Source of the DNA: UBA6912 sp963792895
GTDB taxonomy: Bacteria; Actinomycetota; Acidimicrobiia; Spongiisociales; UBA5794
Assembly: GCA_963792895.1 (NCBI GenBank)
Contig: CAWBYA010000006.1
Coordinates: 1 to 64,000, forward strand
Direction of reading: 5' to 3'
DNA: 64,000 nucleotides
Positions within the stretch are counted from its first letter, which is position 1, and every line of letters begins with the position of its first letter. Shown here in pieces: positions 46,562-55,772 of the stretch. The position numbers and the translations under genes are program-made. The notes below the pieces were generated by a model. The model was not told the DNA's origin and ran no database searches. It saw only the letters and a list, made by a program, of their open reading frames with translations.

Positions 46562-47838
46562 GACGCCGGCTCAGCCTCGTGGCGTTCGCCGTCGCCGGCC
46601 TCATCGTCATCGCCTTCTCCATCCCATTGGGTGTCCTCGTAGGCGAGCTCGCCCGCGACCGGGCGCTGGCCGGCGCCGAACGAGACGCCCAGCTCATCGC
46701 CGTCGTCGCCACCTCTGCCGCCGGCGACGCGACCGTCATCAGGAATGTGATCGGGACCGGGCAACTCAACGGCAACGACGTCACCGTGGTGCTCGCAGAC
46801 GGAACCGTGCTCGGTACCCCGCTTCCCCCCGGCGAGGACCTCACCCCCGTCATCGAGGGAGCCACCGGGCGAAGGTCCCTTCAAGGGGGGCAGGCCGTCT
46901 ACGCACCCGCAATCGACGCAGACGGCATCTCCGTGGTGCGGGTTTTCGTGGCCGACGCAACCCTCACGCGCGGTGTCGCCAGAGCGTGGGTGCTGCTCGG
47001 CATTCTCGGCCTGGTGATGATCGCCATCGCAGCGGTCATCGCATCTCGTCTCGCCAGGACCATCGTCGAGCCCGTCGAGCAGCTGTCGGCGGCATCACAA
47101 CGCCTGGGAACCGGCGATCTCGCCGCTCGCGTCGTCCCCGCAGGACCGCCCGAGATCATGGAGGTCGGCGCCGAGTTCAATCGGCTCGCCGAGCAGGTGT
47201 CCCGCCTCCTCGAGAAGGAACGGGAAACGGCAGCCGACATCTCTCATCGCTTGCGCACGCCACTTGCAGCGCTCGGGCTGGATGCCGAGCGGCTGCCACC
47301 CGGTCCGGAACAGGAGCGACTCCTCGACGATCTCGCCGAGCTGCAGCGCGCCGTCGACTTCGTGATTCGCGAGGTGCGGCGGCCCGAGCGTCAGGACGAC
47401 GAAGCCGCGACCGACCTCACCGCACTGCTGGTCGAGCGCACGACGTTCTGGGAGGCGCTCGCCGACGAGCAGGGTCGGGCGACGTCAGTGCGCGTGCCAC
47501 CAGGTCAGGTACCCATCGGCGCCGTCTCAGGTGCAGATCTCGCTGCTGCCGTCGACGCCGTCATCGGCAACGTCTTCTCTCATACGGACGATGGCGTGGC
47601 GTACGAAGTCTCGTGCACGGTGATCGACGGGAGCGCGCGCGTGATGGTCGATGACGCAGGCCCCGGCTTTGCGTCTGCGGACATCGAACGTGGCCGGAGT
47701 GGCGGCGACTCGACAGGGCTGGGGCTCGACATCGCCCGGCGCACCGCACAGGCGACGGGTGGTTCGCTGTCGATTGGCCCGAGCCCCCTCGGTGGAGCGA
47801 GGGTGACCCTCGAGCTCGGCGCTCTCGAACGCCCCTAG
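46558..47838 (+). CDS. Sensor histidine kinase
   Basis: 426 residues from GTG 46558. Two membrane helices (about 7-27 and 142-163) bracket an extracytoplasmic sensor of about 115 residues. A HAMP-like segment (RLARTIVEPVEQLSAASQRL) leads to the H-box ISHRLRTPL with His230. The ATPase domain has VIGNVFSHTDDG (N-box), DDAGPGFA (G1) and GGDSTGLGLDIARR (G2). It would phosphorylate the preceding regulator in response to an envelope or extracellular signal. Confidence 0.93.
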   Translation: MRRRLSLVAFAVAGLIVIAFSIPLGVLVGELARDRALAGAERDAQLIAVVATSAAGDATVIRNVIGTGQLNGNDVTVVLADGTVLGTPLPPGEDLTPVIEGATGRRSLQGGQAVYAPAIDADGISVVRVFVADATLTRGVARAWVLLGILGLVMIAIAAVIASRLARTIVEPVEQLSAASQRLGTGDLAARVVPAGPPEIMEVGAEFNRLAEQVSRLLEKERETAADISHRLRTPLAALGLDAERLPPGPEQERLLDDLAELQRAVDFVIREVRRPERQDDEAATDLTALLVERTTFWEALADEQGRATSVRVPPGQVPIGAVSGADLAAAVDAVIGNVFSHTDDGVAYEVSCTVIDGSARVMVDDAGPGFASADIERGRSGGDSTGLGLDIARRTAQATGGSLSIGPSPLGGARVTLELGALERP

Positions 47839-47839
47839 G

Positions 47840-48585
47840 TGTGACAACCGGGGACGTTGTCGTTGGCGGGACGGTGTGATCAGGGAGCCCTCCTTGCGAG
47901 ACTGTGGGTTGAAGGACTCACAACTCAGAAGGAGGGCTCGTGGCTAACGCTACAACCCCGCGGTTGCATCCGAACGCGCCACTCACACCGGAGGGGCGAC
48001 GCAGGATGGTGCGGTGTGTCACCGACGATGGCTGGACGGTCGAGGCCACAGCGCAGCGGTTCCAGGTCGATGCGAAGACGGTGCGTACGTGGCGGAATCG
48101 ATGGTTGGCCGAGGGCGACGACGGACTCCGGGACATGTCATCGAGGCCTCACCGGTCGCCGAATCGCACGTCGCGCCAGTTGCGGCGTCGGGTGGTGCGG
48201 CTGCGGCTCAAGCGCCGGTGGGGTGCGGATCACATCGCTTTCGAGGTCGGCCTTGCGGCATCGACGGTGCAGAACATCCTGAACCGGGCGGGTCTTGGCC
48301 GCCTGGACCGTGGTGACCGGGCCACGAATCGCGAACCTGTCCGTAGGTATCAGCGTGACACGCCGGGAGAGTTGATCCACGTCGATGTCAAGAAGCTTGC
48401 TGGGATCCCTGACGGCGGCGGGTGGCGTGTCCGTGGTCGGGGCTACCGCGGTGAAGACGCCGCCAGCCGCAGGGTCGGGTACCGCTACGTCCACACCGCG
48501 GTCGACGACCGGACTCGCATCGCCTACTCCGAGATCCACAACGACGAGAACGCCGTCACCGCAGCCGGGTTCTGGCCAGGTATCA
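47840..48585 (+). mobile_element. Truncated IS481-like insertion sequence
   Basis: The left end may be the TGTGACAACCGGGGACGTTGTC sequence at about 47840, 2 bp past the kinase stop. The element contains the transposase 5' part, but homology stops near 48,585 and no matching right end is seen. The element therefore lost its right side, including the rest of the transposase core, and cannot move by itself. Confidence 0.7.
47885..47939 (+). promoter_or_regulatory. Hairpin sequestering the transposase ribosome site
   Basis: GAGCCCTCCTT (47885-47895) pairs perfectly with AAGGAGGGCTC (47929-47939). The 3' arm contains the AAGGAGG ribosome site directly before GTG 47940. Read-through transcripts from the kinase gene would fold this way and block translation, a protective device known in several IS elements. 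Confidence 0.6.
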
Positions 48586-48644
48586 CGGCAGGAGGCACTC
48601 GAACAAGAGAGGGGGCGTGTGCGGTGATCGCACACGCCCCCTGA
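47940..48644 (+). pseudogene. IS481-family transposase, C-terminally truncated
   Basis: The frame runs 234 codons from GTG 47940. Residues 1 to about 120 form helix-turn-helix domains (GWTVEATAQRFQVDAKTVRTW, WGADHIAFEVGLAASTVQNIL). The DDE core begins at GELIHVDVKKL (first Asp) and continues to VGYRYVHTAVDDRTRIAY (second Asp region). After AVTAAGFW the family similarity ends and about 20 unrelated residues follow, up to a stop inside or after a terminator hairpin. The catalytic Glu is missing, so it is inactive. Confidence 0.85.
48611..48641. terminator. Bidirectional terminator-like hairpin
   Basis: GGGGGCGTGTGCG (48611-48623) and CGCACACGCCCCC (48629-48641) form a perfect 13-bp stem with a 5-nt loop. 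It lies between the truncated transposase and the convergent surface-protein gene, and most likely belonged to the latter before the IS arrived. Confidence 0.75.
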
Positions 48645-48674
48645 TCGAGGCTCGATGTCACGAGCTTGCAGCGG

Positions 48675-49433
48675 TCACCCGCGGTTGGTGCCCTCGTCAC
48701 CCGAGTCGTCATCGTCCGAGTCGTCATCGTCATCCGAGTCGTCATCGTCCGAGTCGTCATCGTCCGAATCGTCATCATCATCCGTGTAGTCATCGTCCGA
48801 GTCGTCGTATGAGTCCTCACCCGAGTCGTCGTAGGAATCGTCATCGTCGTCACCCGGCATCGTTGTCGAGGTGACAGAGCCGTCATCATCGTCATCGTCG
48901 CCCGGCATCGTCGTCGAAGTCACCGAATCGTCGTCGTCGCCATCGAGGGCACGCACCCTCACCCTGACCTCGACCCGGCCGTCCTCCAGCTCGATGTTGA
49001 CGTCGATCCGCTCCGTGGCGCTTTCGAACTTCACCTCGAGCTCCCGACCGGACCCGACCTCGATCTCGGCTCGCCAGCCGTCGTTGACCGCCGTGTCGGT
49101 CACAGTCAGAGTGTTGCCGGCCAGCGTGTAGGTGACCGTTCCGGCGGCGCCCGCCTGAACGGTCACGTTCTCGCCGTCTGCCGGAGGAGCCTGGCTGGTC
49201 GAGGTGACGGCGTCGTCGCCGCCCGCCATCGTGGTCGACGTGGTGTCGTCGGCGCCGGGCATCGTGGTCGAGGTGACGGCGCCGTCGTCGCCGGGGACGG
49301 AGGTCGTGGTCTCAGCCATCGACGTGGTGGTTGCAGAAGCATCGTCGCTCGACGGCGCAGTTGCCGCCCAGGCGGCGCCGACAGTCAGCACGACGGCCAT
49401 GGCGATCATCGCCAGGGTGGTGCGAGCAAGCAT
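48675..49433 (-). CDS. Secreted Thr-rich, Asp/Ser-repeat surface protein
   Basis: 252 residues with a signal peptide (LAMIAMAVVLTVGAAWA). Thr/Ser-rich spacers with repeated TSTTMPG(D/A)DD motifs surround a beta-rich domain (about 88-165; VTYTLAGNTLTVTDTAV, GRELEVKFESATERIDVNIE) related to that of the protein at 45121-45771. The last ~75 residues are almost pure Asp/Ser (SDDDD repeats), encoded by GTCATCG/CGAGTC-type repeats at about 48,700-48,860. A strongly acidic, extended tail could bind Ca2+ or sit in the cell wall; this is inference. Confidence 0.78.
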   Translation of the reverse strand: MLARTTLAMIAMAVVLTVGAAWAATAPSSDDASATTTSMAETTTSVPGDDGAVTSTTMPGADDTTSTTMAGGDDAVTSTSQAPPADGENVTVQAGAAGTVTYTLAGNTLTVTDTAVNDGWRAEIEVGSGRELEVKFESATERIDVNIELEDGRVEVRVRVRALDGDDDDSVTSTTMPGDDDDDDGSVTSTTMPGDDDDDSYDDSGEDSYDDSDDDYTDDDDDSDDDDSDDDDSDDDDDSDDDDSGDEGTNRG

Positions 49434-49587
49434 GGGATGGGTCCTCCTCGTGTAAGTGTGGAACGCAGTGTCCTCCAGCCCAGGTCAACACGACTACCGG
49501 CCATCCCTAAAACAAGGTGAAAGATCTCAGACGCGAGAACGGGGCGTCGCCTCGCGGCGACGCCCCGTTACTCTCCCTCCCTCGCGG

Positions 49588-50445
49588 TCAGGCCCGGGCG
49601 AGCGCCCGCTCCAACGCCCGAGCCACGTACACCCGTGCGAGGTGTGCCTTGTACTCCTCCGACCCGTAGAGGTCCTCGAGGACGGTGACACCCTCCGTCG
49701 CTCGCTGCGCCGCAGCCGAAATCGCGTCGGCAGAGCCGTCGGAACCGATGAACGCCTCCATCGAACCGACCGCAAGGGTCGGCTTGGTGCCGACACCGGT
49801 CAGCCCGATCCGAGCGTCCTCGACGGTTCCGTTGCTCTTCTTGACCCATGCGGCAGCTCCCGCAACGGCATAGTCCGAGTGACCGCCGCGTCGTCCGAGC
49901 TTGTCGTACGCGGAGCCGCCACCGGCTTTGGGGATGCGCACCTCAACGAGGATCTCGTCGGGATTGAGCGCCGACGTCAGCATGTCGACGAAGAAGTCGG
50001 CAGCCGCGATCTCACGCACGCCGTTCTTTGAAGCCGCAACCATCGTCGCTCCCGCAGCGAGGGCACCGGCCGGCTGGTCGGCAGCGATGTCGGCATGGGC
50101 AAGCGAGCCACAGGTCGTGCCGCGCCGCCGCACTTGGTTGTCGCCGGTGTACGCCGCAGCTTCGGCGAGCGCTGCCGCATGCTCTGCGACAAGCGGGTTC
50201 GTGGCCGTGTCGTGATGGCGGACGAGCGCCCCGATCGCGACGTGATCACCCTTGTCGATGATCCCGTCGAGCCCGGGGACACGGGAGATGTCGACCACCA
50301 TCTCGGGTGAGAACAACCGCATCTTCATCAGCGGCATGAGGCTCATGCCGCCCGACATCACTTTGGCGCCGGCGTTGGAGGCAAGCGCATCGAGCGCTTC
50401 GTCGAGCGACGTCGCTGCCACGTATTCGAATTCCCGTGGATACAT
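49588..50445 (-). CDS. coxM: Molybdopterin hydroxylase FAD-binding subunit (CoxM-like)
   Basis: 285 residues. GAKVMSGGMSLMPLMKMRLF is the first FAD loop. RRRGTTCGSLAHADIAADQP is the second. The C-terminal CO-dehydrogenase flavoprotein domain covers about 175-285. It passes electrons from the [2Fe-2S] subunit to an acceptor via FAD. Gene order here is small-large-medium (transcribed leftwards) with 3-bp and overlapping junctions, so one operon. Confidence 0.92.
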   Translation of the reverse strand: MYPREFEYVAATSLDEALDALASNAGAKVMSGGMSLMPLMKMRLFSPEMVVDISRVPGLDGIIDKGDHVAIGALVRHHDTATNPLVAEHAAALAEAAAYTGDNQVRRRGTTCGSLAHADIAADQPAGALAAGATMVAASKNGVREIAAADFFVDMLTSALNPDEILVEVRIPKAGGGSAYDKLGRRGGHSDYAVAGAAAWVKKSNGTVEDARIGLTGVGTKPTLAVGSMEAFIGSDGSADAISAAAQRATEGVTVLEDLYGSEEYKAHLARVYVARALERALARA

Positions 50446-50448
50446 CGC

Positions 50449-52830
50449 TTATCCCCTCGCGTCCTGGATCGCTTGCCAGACCTTGCGTGGCCGCAGCGGC
50501 ATGTCGATGTGCTTGACCCCGAGCGGTGCGAGCGCATCGACCACCGCGTTGACGATGGTCTGAGCGGAGCCGATCGTGCCTGCCTCCCCGATGCCCTTCA
50601 CCCCCATCGGGTTGACATCGGTCGGTGTCACCGTCCGGCCCAGCTCGAACGACGGGAGGTCACCGGCAGTCGGTATCGGGTAGTCGATCAGCGACCCGGA
50701 CAGGAGATTGCCCGCCTCGTCGTAGATCGCCTCCTCGAACAACGCCTGACCGACGCCCTGAGCGATGCCGCCGTGCACCTGACCGTCCACGATCATCGGG
50801 TTGATCACGTTGCCGCAATCGTCAATCCCGATGTAGCGCAAGAAGTCGACATCGCCCGTCTCCGGATCGACCTCCACAACGGCGATGTGCGACCCGAAGG
50901 GCCACGTGGCGTTGCCGGGGCTGAACACCGCGTGCGCCTCGAGACCGGCGTCGAGGCCCTCAGGCCCCCGATGCGGCCGGTAGGCGACGTCGGCGATCTC
51001 CGCCCATGTCACCATCCTCCCTGGCGTGCCGACAACGTGGGCACCGCCGTCGGCGAAGCGCACATCCTCGGGCGCCGCCTCCATGAGGTGCGCTGCGATC
51101 TCGGCGGCTTTGTCACGAACCTTGACGGACGCCTCGTAGGTTGCTGCGCCGTCGACGGCCGCAGACCGGCTGCCGAAGGTGCCGACTCCCATCGGCGATT
51201 CCGCCGTGTCCCCGTGGCTCACCCTGATCATGTCGGTGTCGATGCCGAGCACGCTCGAGACGATCTGCGACCAGGTGGTTTCGTGCCCCTGGCCGCTCGG
51301 ACCGGTGCCGATGATCACCGTCGCCGACCCGTCCGGGTTGACCCTGACGAGGCCGGAGCCGCTGAACGACGAGGGGAGGCCGTAGTTGTTCCAGCCGAAC
51401 CCGATCTCGGAGAGGACCGAGGGTCCAAAGCCGCAGATCTCGAGATAGGTCGACAAGCCGATGCCGATATACCGGCCCTCGGCGCGTGCGTCGGCCTGCA
51501 TCTGCCTCAGCCCCGCGTAGTCGGCCATATCGAGCAGCTTGTCGAGGTTCGTCTCGTAGTCGCCGGAATCGATCGCCAGCCCGAAGTTGGTGACCGCGGG
51601 GAACTGGTCGTTCTTCCAGTAGTTCTTGCGGCGAACCTCGGCCGGGTCCATCCCGATCTCGCGGGCGTACGCGTCGATGATACGTTCGATGTAGTAGAGC
51701 GCTTCGGGACGCCCAGCGCCTCGGTAGGCGTCTGTCGTCTGCGTGTTGGTGACGACGCACTTGGCCTCGAAGTACGCCGGGATGTCGTACTGGCCGGCCG
51801 ATACCCAGAGCCCCAGGAGCGGGATCGCCATCGTGAAGTTCTGGGTGTACGCCCCCATGTCGCAGAGCGCTCTCAGCTCGTAGCCGAGGATCTCACCGTC
51901 ACGGGTACCGGTGATCACGGCCGTAGCGTCCCACCCACGTCCCTGGATGGTCGACACGGCCGACTCCCGCCTCGTCTCTGTGAAGCGCACCGGGGCGTGC
52001 AGCTGCTTGGATGCGAAGCACACCAGGATCTCGTCGGGATAGACGTTGAGCTTGCATCCGAAGCCGCCACCGACCTCCGGCGCAATCACGTGAACCGCGT
52101 TCGACGCCAGCCCGAACATCTTGGCGATTGCGCCGCCAAGTGCATGGGGGATCTGGCTGGAGGAGTAGACCTCGAAGCGCTCGTAGCCCTCGTTCCACGT
52201 CGCCAGTACGGCACGGGGCTCGATCGCGACGGGGATCAGCCGCTGGTTGACCATCTCGAGCTCGACGATGACGACGTCGTCGCGCTGCTTCGCCTCCTCG
52301 ATTCTCGGGCGAGGGTCGTCGAGGGCGAACACGTCGGTCCACCACTCGTGGCCGACCCACGTGAGCGCGACGTTCGAGTCGAGATCGTCGTGGACCTTGA
52401 CTCTGTCGCTGGCGGCCTCCTTGAGGTTGACGACCGCTTCCAGAGGGTCGTAGTCGACGAAGATCGAGTCGACCGCATCCTGTGCGATGTAGCGGTTGTC
52501 GGCAACCACCATCGCCACTGCTTCGCCGACGTGCTTCACGACACCGTCGGCAAGCAGAGGCCGTAGCTTCCCAACCGCAACCTGTGCGATCAAGGGCCCG
52601 AGATGCCGCACGTCGTCGATCGTGTAGACGGCGCGCACTCCGGGCATCGCCTGGGCAGCCGATGCGTCCACTGAGTTGATGCGGGCGTGAGCGAACGGGC
52701 TGCGGACGAATGCCGCAGCAAGCTCGCCGGAGCGCTTGATGTCATCGACGTACCGGCCGCGGCCCCTGATGAGGGCGGGGTCCTCCTTACGCCGAATCAC
52801 GCCACCGAGGGCACTCGTTGTGGTGGTCAT
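50449..52830 (-). CDS. Molybdopterin hydroxylase large subunit, form II CoxL
   Basis: 793 residues from ATG 52830. The Mo-cofactor signatures include PEVGGGFGCKLNVYPDE, GTGPSGQGHETTWSQI and GIGEAGTIGSAQTIVN with the catalytic Glu near the end. The active-site loop reads AYRGAGR (368-374), the form II signature. Form I CO dehydrogenases have AYxCSFR with the Cu-binding Cys. A true aerobic CO dehydrogenase is therefore unlikely; an aldehyde or aromatic/purine hydroxylase is more probable. It is coupled to the [2Fe-2S] subunit gene by a 4-bp overlap. Confidence 0.93.
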   Translation of the reverse strand: MTTTTSALGGVIRRKEDPALIRGRGRYVDDIKRSGELAAAFVRSPFAHARINSVDASAAQAMPGVRAVYTIDDVRHLGPLIAQVAVGKLRPLLADGVVKHVGEAVAMVVADNRYIAQDAVDSIFVDYDPLEAVVNLKEAASDRVKVHDDLDSNVALTWVGHEWWTDVFALDDPRPRIEEAKQRDDVVIVELEMVNQRLIPVAIEPRAVLATWNEGYERFEVYSSSQIPHALGGAIAKMFGLASNAVHVIAPEVGGGFGCKLNVYPDEILVCFASKQLHAPVRFTETRRESAVSTIQGRGWDATAVITGTRDGEILGYELRALCDMGAYTQNFTMAIPLLGLWVSAGQYDIPAYFEAKCVVTNTQTTDAYRGAGRPEALYYIERIIDAYAREIGMDPAEVRRKNYWKNDQFPAVTNFGLAIDSGDYETNLDKLLDMADYAGLRQMQADARAEGRYIGIGLSTYLEICGFGPSVLSEIGFGWNNYGLPSSFSGSGLVRVNPDGSATVIIGTGPSGQGHETTWSQIVSSVLGIDTDMIRVSHGDTAESPMGVGTFGSRSAAVDGAATYEASVKVRDKAAEIAAHLMEAAPEDVRFADGGAHVVGTPGRMVTWAEIADVAYRPHRGPEGLDAGLEAHAVFSPGNATWPFGSHIAVVEVDPETGDVDFLRYIGIDDCGNVINPMIVDGQVHGGIAQGVGQALFEEAIYDEAGNLLSGSLIDYPIPTAGDLPSFELGRTVTPTDVNPMGVKGIGEAGTIGSAQTIVNAVVDALAPLGVKHIDMPLRPRKVWQAIQDARG

Positions 52831-53330
52831 ACGAGGTCCGTCTCCCACTCGGGCGGGGCAGGCTCTTCGCCCCGCATCTTGGCTGCGGCGTACTCGACCG
52901 CGCGGACGATGTTGTGGTAGCCGGTGCAGCGACAGAGGTTGCCCTCGAGCCCGTGGCGGATCTCGGCCTCCGATGGATTGTCGTTCTCGTCGAGGATGCC
53001 GACGGCCGACATGATCATCCCTGGGGTGCAGAAGCCGCATTGGAGACCGTGCCGCTCCCAGAATCCCTCTTGGACGGGATGGAGGTTGCCGTTCTCGGCG
53101 AGGCCCTCGATCGTGGTGACGGTGGCACCGTCTGCCTGAGCAGCGAGCACCATGCACGACTTCGTTGGTACGCCGTCGAGGTGAATGGTGCATGCCCCGC
53201 AATACCCGGACTCGCAGCCAACGTGGGTGCCGGTGAGGTAGAGATCCTCCCGGAGGAAGTGCACGAGCAGCGTTCGTGGTTCGACGCTCCCCGAGACCGC
53301 CTTCCCGTTGACGGTCATGGATATCTCCAT
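52827..53330 (-). CDS. coxS: Molybdopterin hydroxylase [2Fe-2S] subunit (CoxS-like)
   Basis: 167 residues from ATG 53330. The N-terminal plant-type ferredoxin cluster is HVGCESGYCGACTIHLDG with the fourth Cys in KSCMVLA. The C-terminal helical cluster is LQCGFCTPGMIMSA plus NLCRCTGYHNIV. It relays electrons from the Mo site of the large subunit to FAD in CoxM. First gene of the SLM operon; the intergenic space to azlC holds the divergent promoters. Confidence 0.94.
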   Translation of the reverse strand: MEISMTVNGKAVSGSVEPRTLLVHFLREDLYLTGTHVGCESGYCGACTIHLDGVPTKSCMVLAAQADGATVTTIEGLAENGNLHPVQEGFWERHGLQCGFCTPGMIMSAVGILDENDNPSEAEIRHGLEGNLCRCTGYHNIVRAVEYAAAKMRGEEPAPPEWETDLV

Positions 53331-53480
53331 CACACCCCTTTCGTTTGGGATCCCTTCGTCTGAAGGTAGCAAACGCGACCACACCGATGTCGTGCAAAGG
53401 GCGGAATACCGCAACCGCGGTTTCGATGGGACGGTGGTGTCGTGGCGCTGGGTACGCTGGTCGGCTGCCGAAGGAGCCTC

Positions 53481-54188
53481 GTGCCGCACGCTCAACCCAT
53501 CGATGCGTCGCCGCGCCGCGCATTTGGCGATGGCCTGCGCGCCATTGCCCCGCTGCTGGTCGGCGTCGTTCCGTTCGGCTTGATCCTCGGGGTGGCGGCA
53601 GCGTCTTCGGTCATCGGGACCGGGCTCGGCTGGGCAACGTCGCCGATCATCTTCGCCGGTGCTGCACAACTCGTGACGATCGAGCTCACCAACGCTGGAG
53701 CCGCGGCTGCGGTTGTGATCGCCACAGCGTTGGTGGTGAATGCACGCCATCTCATGTACTCGGCGGCACTCGCCGACCACTTCCGCCCGTTCCCGGCGGC
53801 GTGGCGCTACGGCCTGCCCTACCTGATGACCGACCAGGCATTTGCCGTTTCGATCACTCGGTACCCGACGGTCGACGATCCCGTCTACAAGCGCTGGTTC
53901 TTCTTCGGGGCAGGGCTGGCACTGTGGATTCCGTGGCAGGTCACAACCGGCATCGGCGCCCTCCTCGGCACCCAGATCCCGGCCTCGTGGTCGCTCGACT
54001 TCGCGATCCCCCTGGTGTTCCTGGTGCTGATGATCCTCGCCGTGAGGGATGCCCCCGGCGTCATCGCCGCCATCGTCGGCGCCGGCGTCGCCGTTGCGGG
54101 GCGCGACATCCCCTACCGGCTGGGCCTCATCGTCGCCGCCGCGCTCGGGATCGCGGCCGGCGTGATCGCCGAACGGTTGCGCTCATGA
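53481..54188 (+). CDS. azlC: Branched-chain amino acid exporter large subunit (AzlC)
   Basis: 235 residues from GTG 53481, with AAGGAG at 53471-53476; the earlier GTG 53442 lacks a site. APLLVGVVPFGLILGVAA, IIFAGAAQLVTIELTNAG and ALVVNARHLMYSAALADHF are signatures of the family. With AzlD it forms a membrane exporter for branched-chain amino acids or their analogues. A -10-like TACGCT at 53453-53458 lies upstream. Its stop overlaps the azlD start. Confidence 0.93.
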   Translation: MPHAQPIDASPRRAFGDGLRAIAPLLVGVVPFGLILGVAAASSVIGTGLGWATSPIIFAGAAQLVTIELTNAGAAAAVVIATALVVNARHLMYSAALADHFRPFPAAWRYGLPYLMTDQAFAVSITRYPTVDDPVYKRWFFFGAGLALWIPWQVTTGIGALLGTQIPASWSLDFAIPLVFLVLMILAVRDAPGVIAAIVGAGVAVAGRDIPYRLGLIVAAALGIAAGVIAERLRS

Positions 54189-54499
54189 GCAGCTGGCTCG
54201 TCGTCGGCGCCATCGGGCTCGGAACGTATGCAACACGACTGTCGTTCGTCGCCCTCTTCGGGCGGTATGGGGTGCCCGCCTGGCTCGCAGCTCCGCTGCG
54301 CTACGTGGCCCCTGCCGTGCTGGCCGCCCTCGTCGCACCTGCGGTCATCTCTCCGAGTGGCGCAGTCGACCTGTCGCTGGGCAATCCCCGCTTCTACGCC
54401 GCCGCAGCAGCGATGGTGATTGCGCTGCGCACGAAGTCGGTGGCGTGGACGATCGTTGCGGGGATGGGAGTCCTCTGGCTGATCGACGCTGCGCTGTGA
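54185..54499 (+). CDS. azlD: Branched-chain amino acid exporter small subunit (AzlD)
   Basis: 104 residues with three to four membrane helices. IGLGTYATRLSFVALFGRYG and LRYVAPAVLAALVAPAV are typical of AzlD. ATG 54185 overlaps the azlC stop (ATGA), the usual pairing. It is small, as expected of the partner subunit. Confidence 0.92.
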   Translation: MSSWLVVGAIGLGTYATRLSFVALFGRYGVPAWLAAPLRYVAPAVLAALVAPAVISPSGAVDLSLGNPRFYAAAAAMVIALRTKSVAWTIVAGMGVLWLIDAAL

Positions 54500-54590
54500 C
54501 GCCGCCCGAAACCACCTCGGCCAACGCAGATCCCGTCCTCGAGGATGCCGGTACTTGGTCACACCGGCCCTGGTCGCCACAATCGTCCCG

Positions 54591-55772
54591 ATGGAGGCTC
54601 CCAGCGCAATCGATGTCACGAAGGTCGAGCGCTGGTTCATCCGCAGAGGCGTGCCACACTTCATCGAGGATTACTCGGCGACCCGTGACATCTTCACCCG
54701 CGCCGTTGGGCTGCTGACCTTCATCGCACTGATCGAGGTGGTTCTGGTTGCCCTCAATTTCCAGGCCTGGTGGGCGAACACGCTCGCCGTTGCGGGGGGA
54801 TGCGGGCTCCTTCTCGGCGGTTGGGCCCTCCTCAATCGGTGGCGGGGACGGGCGACCCTCGCCCGCCCGACCTCCGTCGGCCCGGGCGAAGTGGCTGCGT
54901 TCGTGCTGCTCCCAGCCGTGGTTGCCGTCGTGTTCGGTGGCGAATTCGGGCTCGCCGCAGCCGTTGTCGGCGCCAACCTCGCACTCCTGGTCGTGATCTA
55001 TGTGGGAACGAGTTACGGCGTGATCCCGATCCTCCGATGGGCGATCGGCCGCGTAGCTCGCGAGTTGGTGAGCACGCTCTTGCTCTTCGCTCGTGCGGTT
55101 CCGCTCCTCTTGCTGTTCGTGACCTTCTTGTTCATCAACGCCGAACTGTGGCAGGTTGCGGCGGGGCTCACCGGTGCCCCTTTCGCCGGAGCGCTCAGCC
55201 TGCTGGGGGTCGCGGGAGCGCTGTTTCTCGTCGCTCGACTTCCCGGCGAGATCGCAGGGCTCGGCACCTTCTCGAGTTGGCGCGAGGTGGCCGCAGTCTG
55301 CGAGCACACCCCAGTGGCCGGAATGATTCCGGGAGAAGGAGAGCCGCCGTCGCCTCCTCTGCTCAGCAGGCGACAATGGGCAAACGTGGGTCTGATGGTG
55401 CTGTTCGGACAGGCCGTTCAGGTGCTCCTGGTGAGCTTGCTCGTCGGCGTGTTCCTTCTCGTTCTCGGGCTCATCATCATGCGCAATGACGTGATCCTCG
55501 CCTGGACGCAGGCCGCATCAACCACGTCGATCGGGCCGGCTCTCTCCTTCCTTGGTGGCCGCTACCAGCTCACGGAGGAGCTGCTCAGGGTTGCTTCGTT
55601 CCTGGCAGCGTTCTCCGGCCTGTACTTCGCGGTCACAGCCGTCACGGACCAGTCGTATCGCGAGCAGTTCTTCGAGCCGGTGGTCGGCGAGGTCCGCCAG
55701 GCCTTTGCCGTGCGAGAGGTGTACCTCGCCGAGATGGTCGCTCATCGCTCGCGGGCTACAGGTCCAGGGTGA
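54591..55772 (+). CDS. Multi-pass membrane protein of unknown function
   Basis: 393 residues from ATG 54591 (an upstream start at 54555 is in frame). The soluble N-terminus (VTKVERWFIRRGVPHFIEDY) is followed by at least six membrane segments, among them GLLTFIALIEVVLVAL, AAFVLLPAVVAVVF, LLLFARAVPLLLLFVTFLFI and VLLVSLLVGVFLLVLGLIIM. No transporter or enzyme motif was recognised. The C-terminus overlaps the convergent phytase-like gene by 17 bp. It follows azlCD on the same strand after 91 bp. Confidence 0.75.
   Translation: MEAPSAIDVTKVERWFIRRGVPHFIEDYSATRDIFTRAVGLLTFIALIEVVLVALNFQAWWANTLAVAGGCGLLLGGWALLNRWRGRATLARPTSVGPGEVAAFVLLPAVVAVVFGGEFGLAAAVVGANLALLVVIYVGTSYGVIPILRWAIGRVARELVSTLLLFARAVPLLLLFVTFLFINAELWQVAAGLTGAPFAGALSLLGVAGALFLVARLPGEIAGLGTFSSWREVAAVCEHTPVAGMIPGEGEPPSPPLLSRRQWANVGLMVLFGQAVQVLLVSLLVGVFLLVLGLIIMRNDVILAWTQAASTTSIGPALSFLGGRYQLTEELLRVASFLAAFSGLYFAVTAVTDQSYREQFFEPVVGEVRQAFAVREVYLAEMVAHRSRATGPG

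Noticed and set aside
50473..52566. 697-codon plus-strand frame across the CoxL gene
   Set aside because: It is the reverse shadow of CoxL. The minus strand carries all molybdenum hydroxylase signatures and start/stop overlaps with its partner genes.
50449..52830. True aerobic CO dehydrogenase (form I CoxL)
   Set aside because: The active-site loop is AYRGAGR and lacks the Cu-coordinating Cys of AYxCSFR.
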